Source of the DNA: Streptomyces diastatochromogenes
GTDB taxonomy: Bacteria; Actinomycetota; Actinomycetes; Streptomycetales; Streptomycetaceae
Length of the DNA stretch: 64,000 nucleotides
Direction of reading: 5' to 3'
Assembly (NCBI RefSeq): GCF_002242805.1
Contig: NZ_MCGQ01000005.1
Coordinates: 189,566-253,565, forward strand
In this document: in pieces, positions 27,457-38,976 of the stretch
Position numbering within the stretch: position 1 is the stretch's first letter
Layout: each line of letters opens with the position of its first letter
Translations under genes and position numbers: made by a program
Notes under the pieces: model-generated
What the model was told of the DNA's origin: nothing
What the model saw: only the letters and a program-made list of their open reading frames with translations
Database searches by the model: none

Positions 27457-29540
27457 CTCTCCTGCCCCCGTCGTTCGTCCGGGAGACCCGCGGACACGGG
27501 CTCCCCCGAGGAACCCGCCGTCGTATCGGGTTCCTCGTCATCAATGATCTCTCCGGTCGCCGTGTTCACGGCGGGTGCGGCCGGAGCCGCCTGGGCGAGG
27601 GCCACGGCAATCGTCTCGGCCGTCTTCCGGCCTATCCCGGGCACCTCCTGGATCTGCTCGATTGTGGCGGACCGCAGCTTCTTCACCGAGCCGAAATGCT
27701 TGATGAGCGCCTGTTTGCGGGTCTCGCCGAGGCCGGGCACGTCGTCCAGGGGGCCGGCACGGAAGCGCTTGGCACGCTTGGTGCGCTGATAGGTGATCGC
27801 GAAGCGGTGCGCCTCGTCGCGGACGCGCTGGAGCAGATAGAGGCCCTCGCTGGTGCGGGGCAGGACCACCGGATCGTCGTCGCCGGGTACCCAGACCTCC
27901 TCCAGGCGCTTGGCGAGGCCGCACACGGCGATGTCGTCGATGCCCAGCTCGTCCAGCGCCCGCCGGGCCGCCGCGACCTGCGGCTGCCCGCCGTCCACCA
28001 CGACGAGCTGCGGCGGGTAGGCGAACTTCCTGGGGCGGCCGTCGTCGTCCTTGAGGGAGCTGGTGAGGGGTTCGCCGTCGCCGAGGACGTCCTCGCCGTC
28101 GGTGAGCGCACCCTCGCCGTCGGTCCACTCCCCCGTCTTCTCCTTCTCGGCGAGGTAGCGACGGAAGCGGCGGGTGATCACCTCGTGCATGGAGCGGACG
28201 TCGTCCTGGCCGGCGAAGCCCTTGATCTGGAAGCGCCGGTACTCGCTCTTGCGCTGCAGGCCGTCCTCGAACACGACCATGGACGCGACCACATCGTCAC
28301 CCTGCAGGTGCGAGATGTCATAGCACTCGATCCTGAGCGGGGCGCTGTCCAGGTCGAGGGCGTCGGCGATCTCCTCCAGCGCCCGGGAGCGCGTGGTCAG
28401 GTCGGAGGCGCGCTTGGTCTTGTGCAGGGCGAGGGCCTGCAGGGCGTTGCGCTGCACGGTCTCCATGAGCGCCTTCTTGTCGCCGCGCTGCGGGATGCGC
28501 AGCGACACGTTCGACCCGCGGCGGCCGGTCAGCCACTCCTGGGCCGGCTCGACCGGCTCGGGCAGGGCCGGGACCAGGACCTCCTTGGGAACGGCGTCCC
28601 CGGTCTCCTCGCCGTACAGCTGCTGCAGAGCGTGCTCGACGAGGGCGCCGGTGGTGACCTCCTCGACCTTGTCGGTCACCCAGCCGCGCTGGCCGCGCAC
28701 CCGGCCGCCGCGCACGTGGAAGATCTGCACGGCCGCCTCCAGCTCGTCCTCGGCGACGGCGATGAGGTCGGCGTCGGTCGCGTCGGCGAGGACGACCGCG
28801 CTCTTCTCCATGGCCTTCTTCAGGGCCTCGATGTCGTCGCGCAGGCGGGCGGCCCGCTCGTACTCCATCTCCTCGGCCGCCTCCATCATCTGCTTCTCCA
28901 GACGGCGGAGGTAGGTGCCGGTGCGGCCGGCCATGAAGTCGCAGAACTCCTCGGCCAGGTCCCGGTGGTCCTCGGGGGTGATCCGGCCGACGCAGGGGGC
29001 GGAGCACTTGCCGATGTAGCCCAGCAGGCAGGGGCGGCCGGTGCGGGCGGCGTTCTTGAAGACACCCGCCGAGCAGGTGCGCACCGGGAAGACCCGCAGC
29101 AGCAGGTCGACGGTGTCCCGGATGGCCCAGGCGTGGCCGTACGGGCCGAAGTACCTGACGCCCTTCTTCTTGTGACCGCGCATCACCTGGACGCGCGGGA
29201 ACTCCTCGTTCATCGTCACCGCGAGGTACGGGTAGCTCTTGTCGTCGCGGTACTTGACGTTGAACCGGGGGTCGTACTCCTTGATCCAGGAGTACTCCAG
29301 CTGCAGCGCCTCGACCTCCGTGGACACCACGGTCCACTCCACGGACGCGGCGGTGGTCACCATCGTCCGGGTGCGCGGGTGCAGGTTCGCCAGGTCCTGG
29401 AAGTAGTTCGCCAGACGCTGGCGCAGGCTCTTCGCCTTTCCGACGTAGATCACCCGGCGGTGCTCGTCACGGAACCTGTACACCCCCGGAGAGTCCGGGA
29501 TCTCACCCGGCCTGGGGCGGTAGCTGGAGGGGTCGGCCAT
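27453..29540 (-). CDS. uvrC: Excinuclease ABC subunit C
   Basis: This 695-residue nuclease makes both incisions in nucleotide excision repair. In order it has an N-terminal GIY-YIG domain ([20 protein letters not shown], residues about 18-37), a central UvrB-binding UVR motif ([20 protein letters not shown]), an RNase H-like C-terminal nuclease ([19 protein letters not shown]) and tandem helix-hairpin-helix repeats ([33 protein letters not shown]). It heads the uvrC-rapZ-yvcK-whiA operon. TAGGGT lies 7 bases before the ATG with no Shine-Dalgarno, so it is probably leaderless and driven by a DNA-damage-type promoter. Confidence 0.98.
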   Translation of the reverse strand: MADPSSYRPRPGEIPDSPGVYRFRDEHRRVIYVGKAKSLRQRLANYFQDLANLHPRTRTMVTTAASVEWTVVSTEVEALQLEYSWIKEYDPRFNVKYRDDKSYPYLAVTMNEEFPRVQVMRGHKKKGVRYFGPYGHAWAIRDTVDLLLRVFPVRTCSAGVFKNAARTGRPCLLGYIGKCSAPCVGRITPEDHRDLAEEFCDFMAGRTGTYLRRLEKQMMEAAEEMEYERAARLRDDIEALKKAMEKSAVVLADATDADLIAVAEDELEAAVQIFHVRGGRVRGQRGWVTDKVEEVTTGALVEHALQQLYGEETGDAVPKEVLVPALPEPVEPAQEWLTGRRGSNVSLRIPQRGDKKALMETVQRNALQALALHKTKRASDLTTRSRALEEIADALDLDSAPLRIECYDISHLQGDDVVASMVVFEDGLQRKSEYRRFQIKGFAGQDDVRSMHEVITRRFRRYLAEKEKTGEWTDGEGALTDGEDVLGDGEPLTSSLKDDDGRPRKFAYPPQLVVVDGGQPQVAAARRALDELGIDDIAVCGLAKRLEEVWVPGDDDPVVLPRTSEGLYLLQRVRDEAHRFAITYQRTKRAKRFRAGPLDDVPGLGETRKQALIKHFGSVKKLRSATIEQIQEVPGIGRKTAETIAVALAQAAPAAPAVNTATGEIIDDEEPDTTAGSSGEPVSAGLPDERRGQER

Positions 29541-29978
29541 GTCTCACACCCTACTGGCGAGCACCGACACCGCGTCGGGGCTGTGGACAACGCCCACCGG
29601 CGCGGATCCCCCGCCCGGCGCCGGTCGGTGCCGTCCCCTGGCTGTGCTGCCCCCCCGGGGGGCGGCATTTCCGGCCATGCTGCCCCCTCCTGCCCCGTCC
29701 GGCGGGGCACCCCGGTCGGTACTCCTGCGGACCTGACGGCCCCGGACCGCGCGACCGGGGGTCGCGGCTCGGCCAGGAGTGCGCCGTGACCGGGTCCAGG
29801 GTGTTGTCGGGGCCTGGTCAACACGCTTCAATGCGGGGGAACTCGGGGCCGTGCACGCCGGGGTACGGACGCGGTGTGCGCGCATACGGGCGTCTCCCTG
29901 CGCCCACGGGGGTGCCCCGTACGCCTGCGCCAACGGTCTGACCAGCCGTCGCGACACCTCACAGAAAGGCCCCTGTGC
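29541..29978. other. uvrC/HTH-gene divergent intergenic region (438 bases)
   Basis: No conserved coding sequence is seen. The left edge carries the uvrC promoter. A GC palindrome (CCCCCCGGGGGG) sits near 29650. A candidate rightward promoter for the HTH gene (TTGTCG at 29804-29809, 17 bases, TTCAAT at 29827-29832) lies about 147 bases before its ATG. The rest is unremarkable. Confidence 0.45.
29548..29570 (-). promoter_or_regulatory. RecA-independent DNA-damage promoter element of uvrC
   Basis: The minus strand reads GTGTCGGTG, eight bases, TAGGGT, then seven bases to the uvrC ATG. It differs from TTGTCRGTG-N8-TAnnnT only at the first base. Confidence 0.75.
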
Positions 29979-30926
29979 ATGCGGCACGCCACCGAGCACG
30001 CGGACGTCCCCACCGCGGAACTGGACACGGCCCTGCGGGGCGGCCCCTTCCACGTGGCGCTGCGCGCCGCAATCGCCGCCCGCGGACTGCCGCTCCAGCG
30101 CGTGCAGCACCATCTGACGCGCCATGGGGTCAAGGTCGGTGTCACCAGCCTGAGTTACTGGCAGCAGGGCGCCCGGCGCCCGCAGCGCCCCGAGTCTCTG
30201 CGCGCCGTACGGGCCCTGGAGGAGATCCTCCGTCTGCCGGACGAGTCCCTGATCCGGCTGCTCACCGAGTCCGGCGAGCCCAACTCCGCCGGCCGCCCCT
30301 CGGCCCGCTCCTACCGCTCCCTGGTCGAGGCCTCCGACGTCCTGAACCAGCTCCAGGGCGACCTGGGCTGGTCCCTCGACGGCGGACTGCACACTCTCGG
30401 CCACCACGAGCGTGTCCGGATCGGCGCCCGCCGCGAACTGGCGGGCCTCGAGTCCCACCACATCGTGCGGGCCCACCGCGACGGCGTCGACCGCTTCCTC
30501 GCCGTCCACCACGGCGACCCCGGCAGCAGCCCCCGCGCCATGGTGGTGCACGCCCTGGAGAACTGCCGGACCGGGCGCGTCCGCCTGGACCAGGACACCG
30601 GTGTCCTCGTGGCCGAACTCCTCTTCGGCACCCGGCTGCGCTCCGGCGACACCTTCCTCTTCCGGTACGCCATCGAGGACGGCACGGCGGGGGTCTCCCG
30701 CGAGTACATCCACCCGTTCGGCTTCCCGGGCGGCCAGTACGCACTCCAGGTGCGCTTCGACGGGGCCGCGCTGCCGGCCCGCTGCCACCGCTTCACCCAG
30801 CACTCCCCCGCGGCCCCGCGCAGCGGCCGTCATGAGCTGCCGATCAGCGGGCCGCACCACAGCGTCCACGTGGTCGAACCCCGGATACGGCCGGGTCTGG
30901 TCGGCATCGCCTGGGACTGGGAGTGA
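29979..30926 (+). CDS. XRE-like helix-turn-helix protein of unknown function
   Basis: This 315-residue soluble protein has an XRE-like DNA-binding region at about residues 20-85 (FHVALRAAIAARGLPLQRVQ, then SLSYWQQGARRPQRPESL, with the form of a recognition helix and an LEEIL stretch). The remaining about 220 residues are predicted beta-rich (HHIVRAHRDGVDRFLAVHHG, LLFGTRLRSGDTFLFRYAIE) and may be a sensory or effector domain of no family I can name. The start at 29979 is chosen because it follows AAAGG and keeps the HTH intact. It is conserved beside uvrC in Streptomyces in my recollection, but its role is not known. Confidence 0.8.
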   Translation: MRHATEHADVPTAELDTALRGGPFHVALRAAIAARGLPLQRVQHHLTRHGVKVGVTSLSYWQQGARRPQRPESLRAVRALEEILRLPDESLIRLLTESGEPNSAGRPSARSYRSLVEASDVLNQLQGDLGWSLDGGLHTLGHHERVRIGARRELAGLESHHIVRAHRDGVDRFLAVHHGDPGSSPRAMVVHALENCRTGRVRLDQDTGVLVAELLFGTRLRSGDTFLFRYAIEDGTAGVSREYIHPFGFPGGQYALQVRFDGAALPARCHRFTQHSPAAPRSGRHELPISGPHHSVHVVEPRIRPGLVGIAWDWE

Positions 30927-30971
30927 CGCAGGGCCCGGCACGCCCGGAGCCGGCGTGACGGGGGCGGGAGT

Positions 30972-30990
30972 GAGCGGCTGACCGCCGCTC
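30972..30990 (+). terminator. Small stem-loop between HTH gene and Rieske gene
   Basis: GAGCGGC-TGACC-GCCGCTC forms a 7-bp stem between the convergent genes and is a plausible weak terminator. Confidence 0.5.
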
Positions 30991-31005
30991 GGCCGTGCGG
31001 GCCGG

Positions 31006-31440
31006 TCAGGCGCCCGGACCGGCGATGATCCTGCCGTTCGACGTCTTCACCGGCAGCTCGTTCAACGGCTCGGTGGCCGGCGTCTGGACCACCTTGCCCG
31101 TCACGGCATCGAACTGGCTGCCGTGGCAGGGGCAGATCAGGGTCGTCCCCTGGAGCTTGTTGATGGGGCACCCCGCGTGCGTGCAGATCGTGCTGTACGC
31201 CTTGAGGGCTCCGCTCCCGTCCCGGCTGACCACCACGTTGTGGTCCCGGTAGAGCTTCGCGCCGCCCTTCGCGACCTCGCTCTCGGCACCGAGGTCGACC
31301 GGCGCGGTCGGGGTCGCGTCGGCCGAGGTACCGCCCGGGGCCGAGCAGGCGGCCAGCCCGAGCCCGGCCACCGGAGCCACGGCGGCTCCTCGAAGGACGG
31401 TACGGCGACTCGCAGACGGACGGGTCGATCGGGCGGGCAT
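31006..31440 (-). CDS. Tat-exported Rieske [2Fe-2S] lipoprotein
   Basis: The 144-residue precursor has a twin-arginine signal (SRRTVLRG, residues 11-18) followed by a lipobox LAAC with Cys32, so the folded iron-sulfur protein should be Tat-exported and lipid-anchored. The Rieske ligands are complete: Cys86-x-His88 in CTHAGC and Cys103-x-x-His106 in CPCHGS. Cys91 and Cys105 are placed for the disulfide of bc1-type Rieske proteins. It is a stand-alone small ferredoxin of the QcrA-like family with no reductase or oxygenase neighbour. The electron donor and acceptor are unknown. The ATG has GGAGA upstream. Confidence 0.93.
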   Translation of the reverse strand: MPARSTRPSASRRTVLRGAAVAPVAGLGLAACSAPGGTSADATPTAPVDLGAESEVAKGGAKLYRDHNVVVSRDGSGALKAYSTICTHAGCPINKLQGTTLICPCHGSQFDAVTGKVVQTPATEPLNELPVKTSNGRIIAGPGA

Positions 31441-31564
31441 CGAGTCTCCACTGGTCAGGGGATGTGCAGGCCGACGATACCCGGGCGGAAAGGTCGGCTC
31501 CGGGGCGGGGGCGGGGGTGGGGCGGCGAGTGGGGATCGAGTGGCGAGCGGGGTGGATCCGGGCG

Positions 31565-31590
31565 CGTAAACGCTTGCGTAAGCGTTTACG
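31565..31590. promoter_or_regulatory. Tandem LacI-type operators upstream of the LacI regulator
   Basis: Two 12-bp LacI-family operators abut: GTAAACGCTTGC (31566-31577) and GTAAGCGTTTAC (31578-31589). Together they form a larger palindrome with 11-bp arms. They lie 100 bases before the regulator's ATG, so autoregulation of the lacI-kinase operon is likely. Confidence 0.8.
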
Positions 31591-31689
31591 TGGGGGTGAT
31601 GGATGGGGTACGTTCCCGGCGTCCAGCGGGTTGGCGGCTCAGCGCGTTGGCGGGTCTGCGGGTCTGCGGCTCAGGGAGAGGAAATCGCG

Positions 31690-32799
31690 ATGGCCACCAT
31701 GGCGGACGTCGCTCGGAGCGCCGGTGTCTCCGTGGCGACCGTCTCCCACGTGCTCAACGGCACGCGTCCGGTGCTGCCCCACACCCGCCAGGCCGTGCTG
31801 GACGCCGTCGACGCCCTCGGCTACACGCCCAACACCCTCGCCCGCTCCCTGGTCACCTCTCGCACCCGCTCCATCGGCCTCGCGGTGTCTGCGATCAGCA
31901 ACCCGTACTTCACGGAGATCCTCCAGGGCGTCGAGGCGGCCACCCTGGAAGCGGGCTACAGCCTGCTGATCGCCGACCCGCACGACGACCCCGCGCACGA
32001 GCGGAAGGTCGTCCAGCTCCTCCACGAGCGCCGGGTGGACGGCATGATCGTCGCTCCCTCCGCGCACCCGCACGACCTCGTCGCCTACCTCGGCCGCCAC
32101 GAGGTTCCGACGGTGTTCCTGGACCGGGTGCTCCCCGAGCAGGCGCGTTTCGATCAGGTGTGTGCCGAGAACGCCGACCCGATGGCCCGCCTCGTCACCC
32201 ATCTCGCCGGGCTCGGCCATCGCCGGATCGGCCTGGTCGCGGGCCTGCCCGGGCTCAGCACCACCAGTGAGCGCATCACCGGCTACCAGCAGGGTCTCGC
32301 CGCCGCCGGGCTGGCCCACGACGAGGACCTCGTGGTGTCCGGCAACTCCGAGTCGGTCGGCGCCGAGCGGGCCACGGCCGCCCTGCTCTCCCTGTCCGAT
32401 CGGCCGACAGCGCTCGTCACCGCCAACAACGCCATGACCATCGGCGCCCTGCGCGCCCTGCGCCGCGAGGGCCTGGCCGTCCCGGACGGCATCGCCCTGT
32501 GCTGCTTCGACGACTTCGCCTGGGCCGACCTGTTCTCGCCCCGGCTCACCGCCATCGCCCAGCCCAGCAGGGAGATCGGCGCCCAGGCCATCCGGGTGCT
32601 CCTGGAGCGGCTGGCCGCCCCCGACCGGCCCGCCCGGACCGTCCGGCTGCCCTGCGCCTTCGTCCACCGCACCTCCTGCGGGTGCCCGGAGGACCGGGAC
32701 CAGGCCGCGGGCCCCCGGCCGGCCGAGCCCGACGGGAAGACCGAACCGTCTGCATTCCCCACGCTGTCCGCACTGCCCGAGAAGGGAACCGCCTCGTGA
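31690..32799 (+). CDS. LacI family transcriptional regulator
   Basis: This 369-residue regulator has the LacI helix-turn-helix at residues 4-23 (MADVARSAGVSVATVSHVLN), a hinge helix ending in LARSLVTSRT, and a periplasmic-binding-protein-like effector domain. The C-terminal about 40 residues after SCGCPED are a polar tail. The start is ATG at 31690 with GGGAGAGGAA upstream. Its stop overlaps the start of a PfkB sugar kinase (GTGA), so it probably regulates sugar use involving that kinase. The tandem operators upstream fit autorepression. The effector is unknown. Confidence 0.94.
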   Translation: MATMADVARSAGVSVATVSHVLNGTRPVLPHTRQAVLDAVDALGYTPNTLARSLVTSRTRSIGLAVSAISNPYFTEILQGVEAATLEAGYSLLIADPHDDPAHERKVVQLLHERRVDGMIVAPSAHPHDLVAYLGRHEVPTVFLDRVLPEQARFDQVCAENADPMARLVTHLAGLGHRRIGLVAGLPGLSTTSERITGYQQGLAAAGLAHDEDLVVSGNSESVGAERATAALLSLSDRPTALVTANNAMTIGALRALRREGLAVPDGIALCCFDDFAWADLFSPRLTAIAQPSREIGAQAIRVLLERLAAPDRPARTVRLPCAFVHRTSCGCPEDRDQAAGPRPAEPDGKTEPSAFPTLSALPEKGTAS

Positions 32800-33707
32800 T
32801 CGTCGTCGCCGGTGAGGCACTGATCGACCTGGTACCGCACGGCCCGGGTGCCCTCGCGGACCTGAAGCCGGCGCTCGGCGGCGGCCCGTACAACACCGCC
32901 GTGGCCCTCGGCCGCCTCGGCTCCCCGACCGCCTTCTGCTCCCGGACGTCCCACGACGCCTTCGGTGAGGCCCTCCTCGACGGGCTGCGCCGGGCCGGGG
33001 TGGACGTGTCCGGCGTGCAGCGCGGCCCCGAGCCGACCACCCTCGCGGTCGCGACGATCGACGGCGACGGCTCGGCCGCCTACTCCTTCTATGTCGACGG
33101 CACCGCCGACCGCCTCTTCGGCATCCCCGCCGGTCTCCCGGCCGGCACGCGCGCGGTGTCCTTCGGAACCTGCTCGCTCGTCCTGGAGCCGGGGGCGAGC
33201 GCCTACGAAGAGCTGATGCGGACCGCGGCCGCACAGGGTCTGTTCACCGCCCTCGACCCCAACATCCGGGCGGGTCTCATCCCCGACGCGGACGCCTACC
33301 GGGCGCGTTTCAAGAGCTGGCTGCCCTCGGTGACGCTGCTGAAGCTGTCCGCGGAGGACGCCGAGTGGCTGGGCGGCACCCCGCGCGAGTGGCTGGCCGC
33401 GGGACCGGCGGCCGTCGTGGTCACCCGGGGCGGCGACGGTCTCACCGTCCACACCCGGGACGGCGCGGAGTACTCCGTCCCGGGCGAGAAGGTCGAGGTC
33501 GTGGACACCATCGGCGCCGGTGACACGGTGAACGCGGCTCTGCTGCACGGCCTGTCCGCTCAGGACGCGCTGTCGCCGGAGGGACTCGCCGCCCTGGGGC
33601 GGGACGGCTGGCGGCGACTGCTGCGGTTCGCGGCACGTGCGGCGGCGATCACCTGCTCACGCGCGGGTGCGGAGCCGCCGTACGCGGCCGAGCTGGGCGA
33701 GTTGTGA
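32796..33707 (+). CDS. PfkB family carbohydrate kinase (fructokinase-like)
   Basis: This 303-residue cytoplasmic sugar kinase has the N-terminal GGGPYNTAVALGRLG block near residues 28-42 and the C-terminal PfkB signature DTIGAGDTVNAAL carrying the catalytic aspartate. The overall pattern is closest to fructokinases. It is translationally coupled to the LacI regulator. No transporter or hydrolase is in the operon, so the substrate (fructose or another free hexose) is inferred only from family resemblance. A strong intrinsic terminator follows. Confidence 0.9.
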   Translation: MIVVAGEALIDLVPHGPGALADLKPALGGGPYNTAVALGRLGSPTAFCSRTSHDAFGEALLDGLRRAGVDVSGVQRGPEPTTLAVATIDGDGSAAYSFYVDGTADRLFGIPAGLPAGTRAVSFGTCSLVLEPGASAYEELMRTAAAQGLFTALDPNIRAGLIPDADAYRARFKSWLPSVTLLKLSAEDAEWLGGTPREWLAAGPAAVVVTRGGDGLTVHTRDGAEYSVPGEKVEVVDTIGAGDTVNAALLHGLSAQDALSPEGLAALGRDGWRRLLRFAARAAAITCSRAGAEPPYAAELGEL

Positions 33708-33803
33708 GCGGTCTCTTTCCTCTGTGCTCGTGTCAAGGTTCAGCCTGACCCGCGGTTCGTGGGACGGCCGATCCGCGGAGCCGGGGTGGCTGATGGTGGA
33801 ACG

Positions 33804-33846
33804 AGCGGCGCCCCGCGGGGAGTTCCCGCGGGGCGCCGCTTTTTTG
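33804..33846. terminator. Strong intrinsic terminator between the sugar kinase and uvrA
   Basis: A perfect 16-bp GC-rich stem (33804-33819 with 33825-33840, 5-base loop) is followed by seven T residues. This is a textbook factor-independent terminator, serving the rightward kinase gene and possibly also uvrA on the other strand. Confidence 0.95.
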
Positions 33847-33877
33847 ATGACGTGTCAGGGCATGACCCGAACCGGCC

Positions 33878-36904
<3,027 letters not shown>

Positions 36905-36961
36905 GCCGGTCCGCACCTTTCTTGAGAGAAGTGACAGGGGCGGGGCCCCCGTGCTTCTTCG

Positions 36962-36984
36962 AGACTAGGGGGAGCCACTGACAA
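36962..36984 (-). promoter_or_regulatory. RecA-independent DNA-damage promoter element of uvrA
   Basis: The minus strand reads TTGTCAGTG, eight bases, TAGTCT, an exact match to TTGTCRGTG-N8-TAnnnT. It leaves a leader of about 50 bases that contains a ribosome site. Confidence 0.85.
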
Positions 36985-37129
36985 CGCCGGTCGGATTTCC
37001 CGGTTGCATAACAACCCCCGGTCATCCAGCATGCCCGACGCCACCTCCGACGATATAGCACGTGCTTTCGATTTTCGGCCGAGGTTCACCACCTTCACCC
37101 AAACGTGTGGCGGGGCTAGGGTCGGGCCC

Positions 37130-37816
37130 ATGATTGATCACGCTCATGACCTGGCCTCTGTACGCGACGCGACCGAGCGGCTCCTCACCGCTGTCGCCAA
37201 GCTGGACAACGCGTCTCTCGCCGAGCCGTCACGCCTGCCCGGCTGGACCCGTGGACATGTCCTCGCCCACCTCGCCCGCAACGCGGACGCGCTCGTGAAC
37301 GTCCTCGAGGGCCGTCCCATGTACGCGAGCGGCGAGACCCGGGACGCCGACATCGAGCGGGACGCCCCCCGCCCGCTGGACGTCCAGCTCGCCGACGTGC
37401 GCGAGAGCGGGGCCTGCTTCCAGGAGACGGGGGCCGCGCCGGCGGACTGGACGCGCACGGTGGAGCTGCGCAACGGGGTCACCGACTCCGCGTCCCGGGT
37501 GCCGTTCCGGCGGTGGGTCGAGGTCGAGCTGCATCATGTGGACCTCGGGGTGGGGTACGAGCTGGAGGATCTTCCGGCGGAGTTCACCGAGCGGGAGATC
37601 GAGTTCCTGGCACAGCGGTTCTCCGGGCACCCCGACGTCCCGGCGACCCGCGTCACGGACGGGACGCGCGCGTGGAGCACGGGACGCGAGGCCGCCGAGC
37701 CCGAGGTCACGGTCAGCGGGGCTCCGGCGGACCTGCTGGGCTGGCTCGCCGGACGCCGCGGGGGTGCCGCGCTGCGGGCGACGGGCGGCGCGCTCCCGAA
37801 GCTGCCCCCGCTGTAG
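37130..37816 (+). CDS. Maleylpyruvate isomerase/DinB-fold family protein
   Basis: This 228-residue soluble protein has the mycothiol-dependent maleylpyruvate isomerase N-terminal (DinB four-helix) fold. LPGWTRGHVLAHLARNAD holds metal ligand His47, and RWVEVELHHVDLG at 129-140 supplies the other ligands. A small C-terminal alpha/beta domain (LLGWLAGRRG) follows. Members use mycothiol as cofactor in isomerisation or conjugation. No aromatic pathway genes are near, so the reaction is unknown and a detoxification role is only possible. TAGGGT lies 7 bases before the ATG with no Shine-Dalgarno, suggesting a leaderless message. Confidence 0.88.
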   Translation: MIDHAHDLASVRDATERLLTAVAKLDNASLAEPSRLPGWTRGHVLAHLARNADALVNVLEGRPMYASGETRDADIERDAPRPLDVQLADVRESGACFQETGAAPADWTRTVELRNGVTDSASRVPFRRWVEVELHHVDLGVGYELEDLPAEFTEREIEFLAQRFSGHPDVPATRVTDGTRAWSTGREAAEPEVTVSGAPADLLGWLAGRRGGAALRATGGALPKLPPL

Positions 37817-37878
37817 CGCGACGACGGCTGCAGCGCCACGCGGCCCGTCGGGCACTCCCCCGCTATAGGCTGATCACC

Positions 37879-38535
37879 ATGACGTACAGCGGAGAGGTCA
37901 AGGTCGGCGGACCGGCGGACGTGCACGAGCTGAAAGACCTGATGATCACGAAGATCGCGGTCGGCCCGATGGACAACAACGCCTATCTGCTGCGCTGCCG
38001 GGCCACCGACGAGCAACTCCTGATCGACGCCGCCAACGAGGCGCAGACCCTGCTCGCCATGATCGGCGACGACGGCATCGCGTCCGTCGTCACCACGCAT
38101 CAGCACGGCGACCACTGGCAGGCGCTCGCCGAGGTCGTCGCCGCCACGGGTGCCCGTGCGTACGCCGGCCGCGAGGACGCCCCGGGCATCCCGGTGCCCA
38201 CCGACGTCCTGGTCGACGACGGTGACGTCATCAGGGTGGGGCGCGTGGAACTTACCGCGCGCCATCTCATCGGGCACACTCCGGGCTCCATCGCGCTGGT
38301 CTACGACGACCCGCACGGTCACCCGCACGTCTTCACCGGGGACTGCCTCTTCCCGGGCGGCGTCGGCAACACGCGCAAGGACCCGGCGGCGTTCGCCAGT
38401 CTGATCCACGACGTCGAGACGAAGATCTTCGACGTCCTGCCGGACGAGACCTGGGTCTACCCCGGGCATGGCAACGACACCACACTGGGGGCGGAGCGGC
38501 CGCATCTGCCGGAGTGGCACGCGCGCGGGTGGTGA
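37879..38535 (+). CDS. Metallo-beta-lactamase fold hydrolase (glyoxalase II-like)
   Basis: This 218-residue cytoplasmic enzyme has the THQHGDHW motif with His74, His76, Asp78 and His79. Further ligands follow in HLIGHTPGS, FTGDCLFPGG and VYPGHGNDT, the glyoxalase II-like arrangement for two metal ions. It starts 62 bases after the DinB/MDMPI gene, and the pairing suggests joint thiol-dependent detoxification, for example hydrolysing a mycothiol thioester. That is inference. TAGGCT lies 7 bases before the ATG, so it too may be leaderless with its own promoter. Confidence 0.9.
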   Translation: MTYSGEVKVGGPADVHELKDLMITKIAVGPMDNNAYLLRCRATDEQLLIDAANEAQTLLAMIGDDGIASVVTTHQHGDHWQALAEVVAATGARAYAGREDAPGIPVPTDVLVDDGDVIRVGRVELTARHLIGHTPGSIALVYDDPHGHPHVFTGDCLFPGGVGNTRKDPAAFASLIHDVETKIFDVLPDETWVYPGHGNDTTLGAERPHLPEWHARGW

Positions 38536-38565
38536 TGCGGCGGGCGCTTACCAGCTCGGGGTGCC

Positions 38566-38624
38566 TGGTTCGCGTGCGACTGCGGGTCCTTGGTGGGCTT
38601 GTCGCACAGTTCCCTGCGCCCCTT
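38566..38624. repeat. Degenerate copy of a Streptomyces dispersed intergenic repeat
   Basis: On the minus strand the segment reads GGGGCGCAGGGAACTG, then TGCGACAAGCCCACCAAGG, then ACCCGCAGTCGCA. This resembles the GGGGCGCGGGGAACTGCGCG-type intergenic repeat that I recognise from many Streptomyces genomes. The assignment rests on recall of the motif. Confidence 0.5.
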
Positions 38625-38941
38625 GATGTGGCCCGCGCAGCTTGAGAAGTTGGCGCTTCCACACAGGGCGCACGCCCCGCGTGCACTCCCGGCGCGCACT
38701 CCGCCGCGCGCCCCGTGTGAACTGTTCGCACGCGCCTGGGGCGCATGCGCGCTCCCTTCGCGCCGTGTCACGCGGTCAACTGGTAGCAGCCCCGCACAGG
38801 ATGACGGCTCCTGCGCGGTATGGGCCGCCGGTCTTCCAACCCCGCCCTCGGCCGGCGGCCCAGGCCAGGGCCGCCTCAGGCGACAGTGTTCACACGACAG
38901 CAACACCGGTTCCCACTATGCGGACAATGAACGCCGTGACC

Positions 38942-38970
38942 TGGACAAACGGGGGGTTCGCTGTCAATCT
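38942..38970 (+). promoter_or_regulatory. Candidate leaderless promoter of the amino acid ABC operon
   Basis: TGGACA (38942-38947), 17 bases, CAATCT (38965-38970), then 6 bases to the ATG at 38977. There is no Shine-Dalgarno. Spacing fits transcription starting at the start codon. Confidence 0.5.
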
Positions 38971-38976
38971 CCCGCC

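Larger units (their letters stand above)
38536..38976. other. Intergenic region before the amino acid importer (441 bases)
   Basis: No convincing gene is present. The left part holds the dispersed repeat. The middle (38640-38780) is made of CGC/GCG-rich short repeats with an imperfect inverted repeat (CACACAGGGCGC / GCGCCCCGTGTG). The right end carries the importer promoter. An upstream in-frame extension of the binding protein exists but lacks coding character and would hide its signal peptide. Confidence 0.6.

Noticed and set aside
29541..29978. LexA-type SOS boxes near uvrC (and near uvrA and uvrB)
   Set aside because: No GAAC-N4-GTTC-like palindrome was found by eye. The TTGTCRGTG-N8-TAnnnT element explains the promoters better.
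38590..38976. Upstream extension of the amino acid binding protein
   Set aside because: It would bury the lipoprotein signal peptide and has no conserved sequence. The ATG at 38977 gives a normal signal and a promoter at the right distance.
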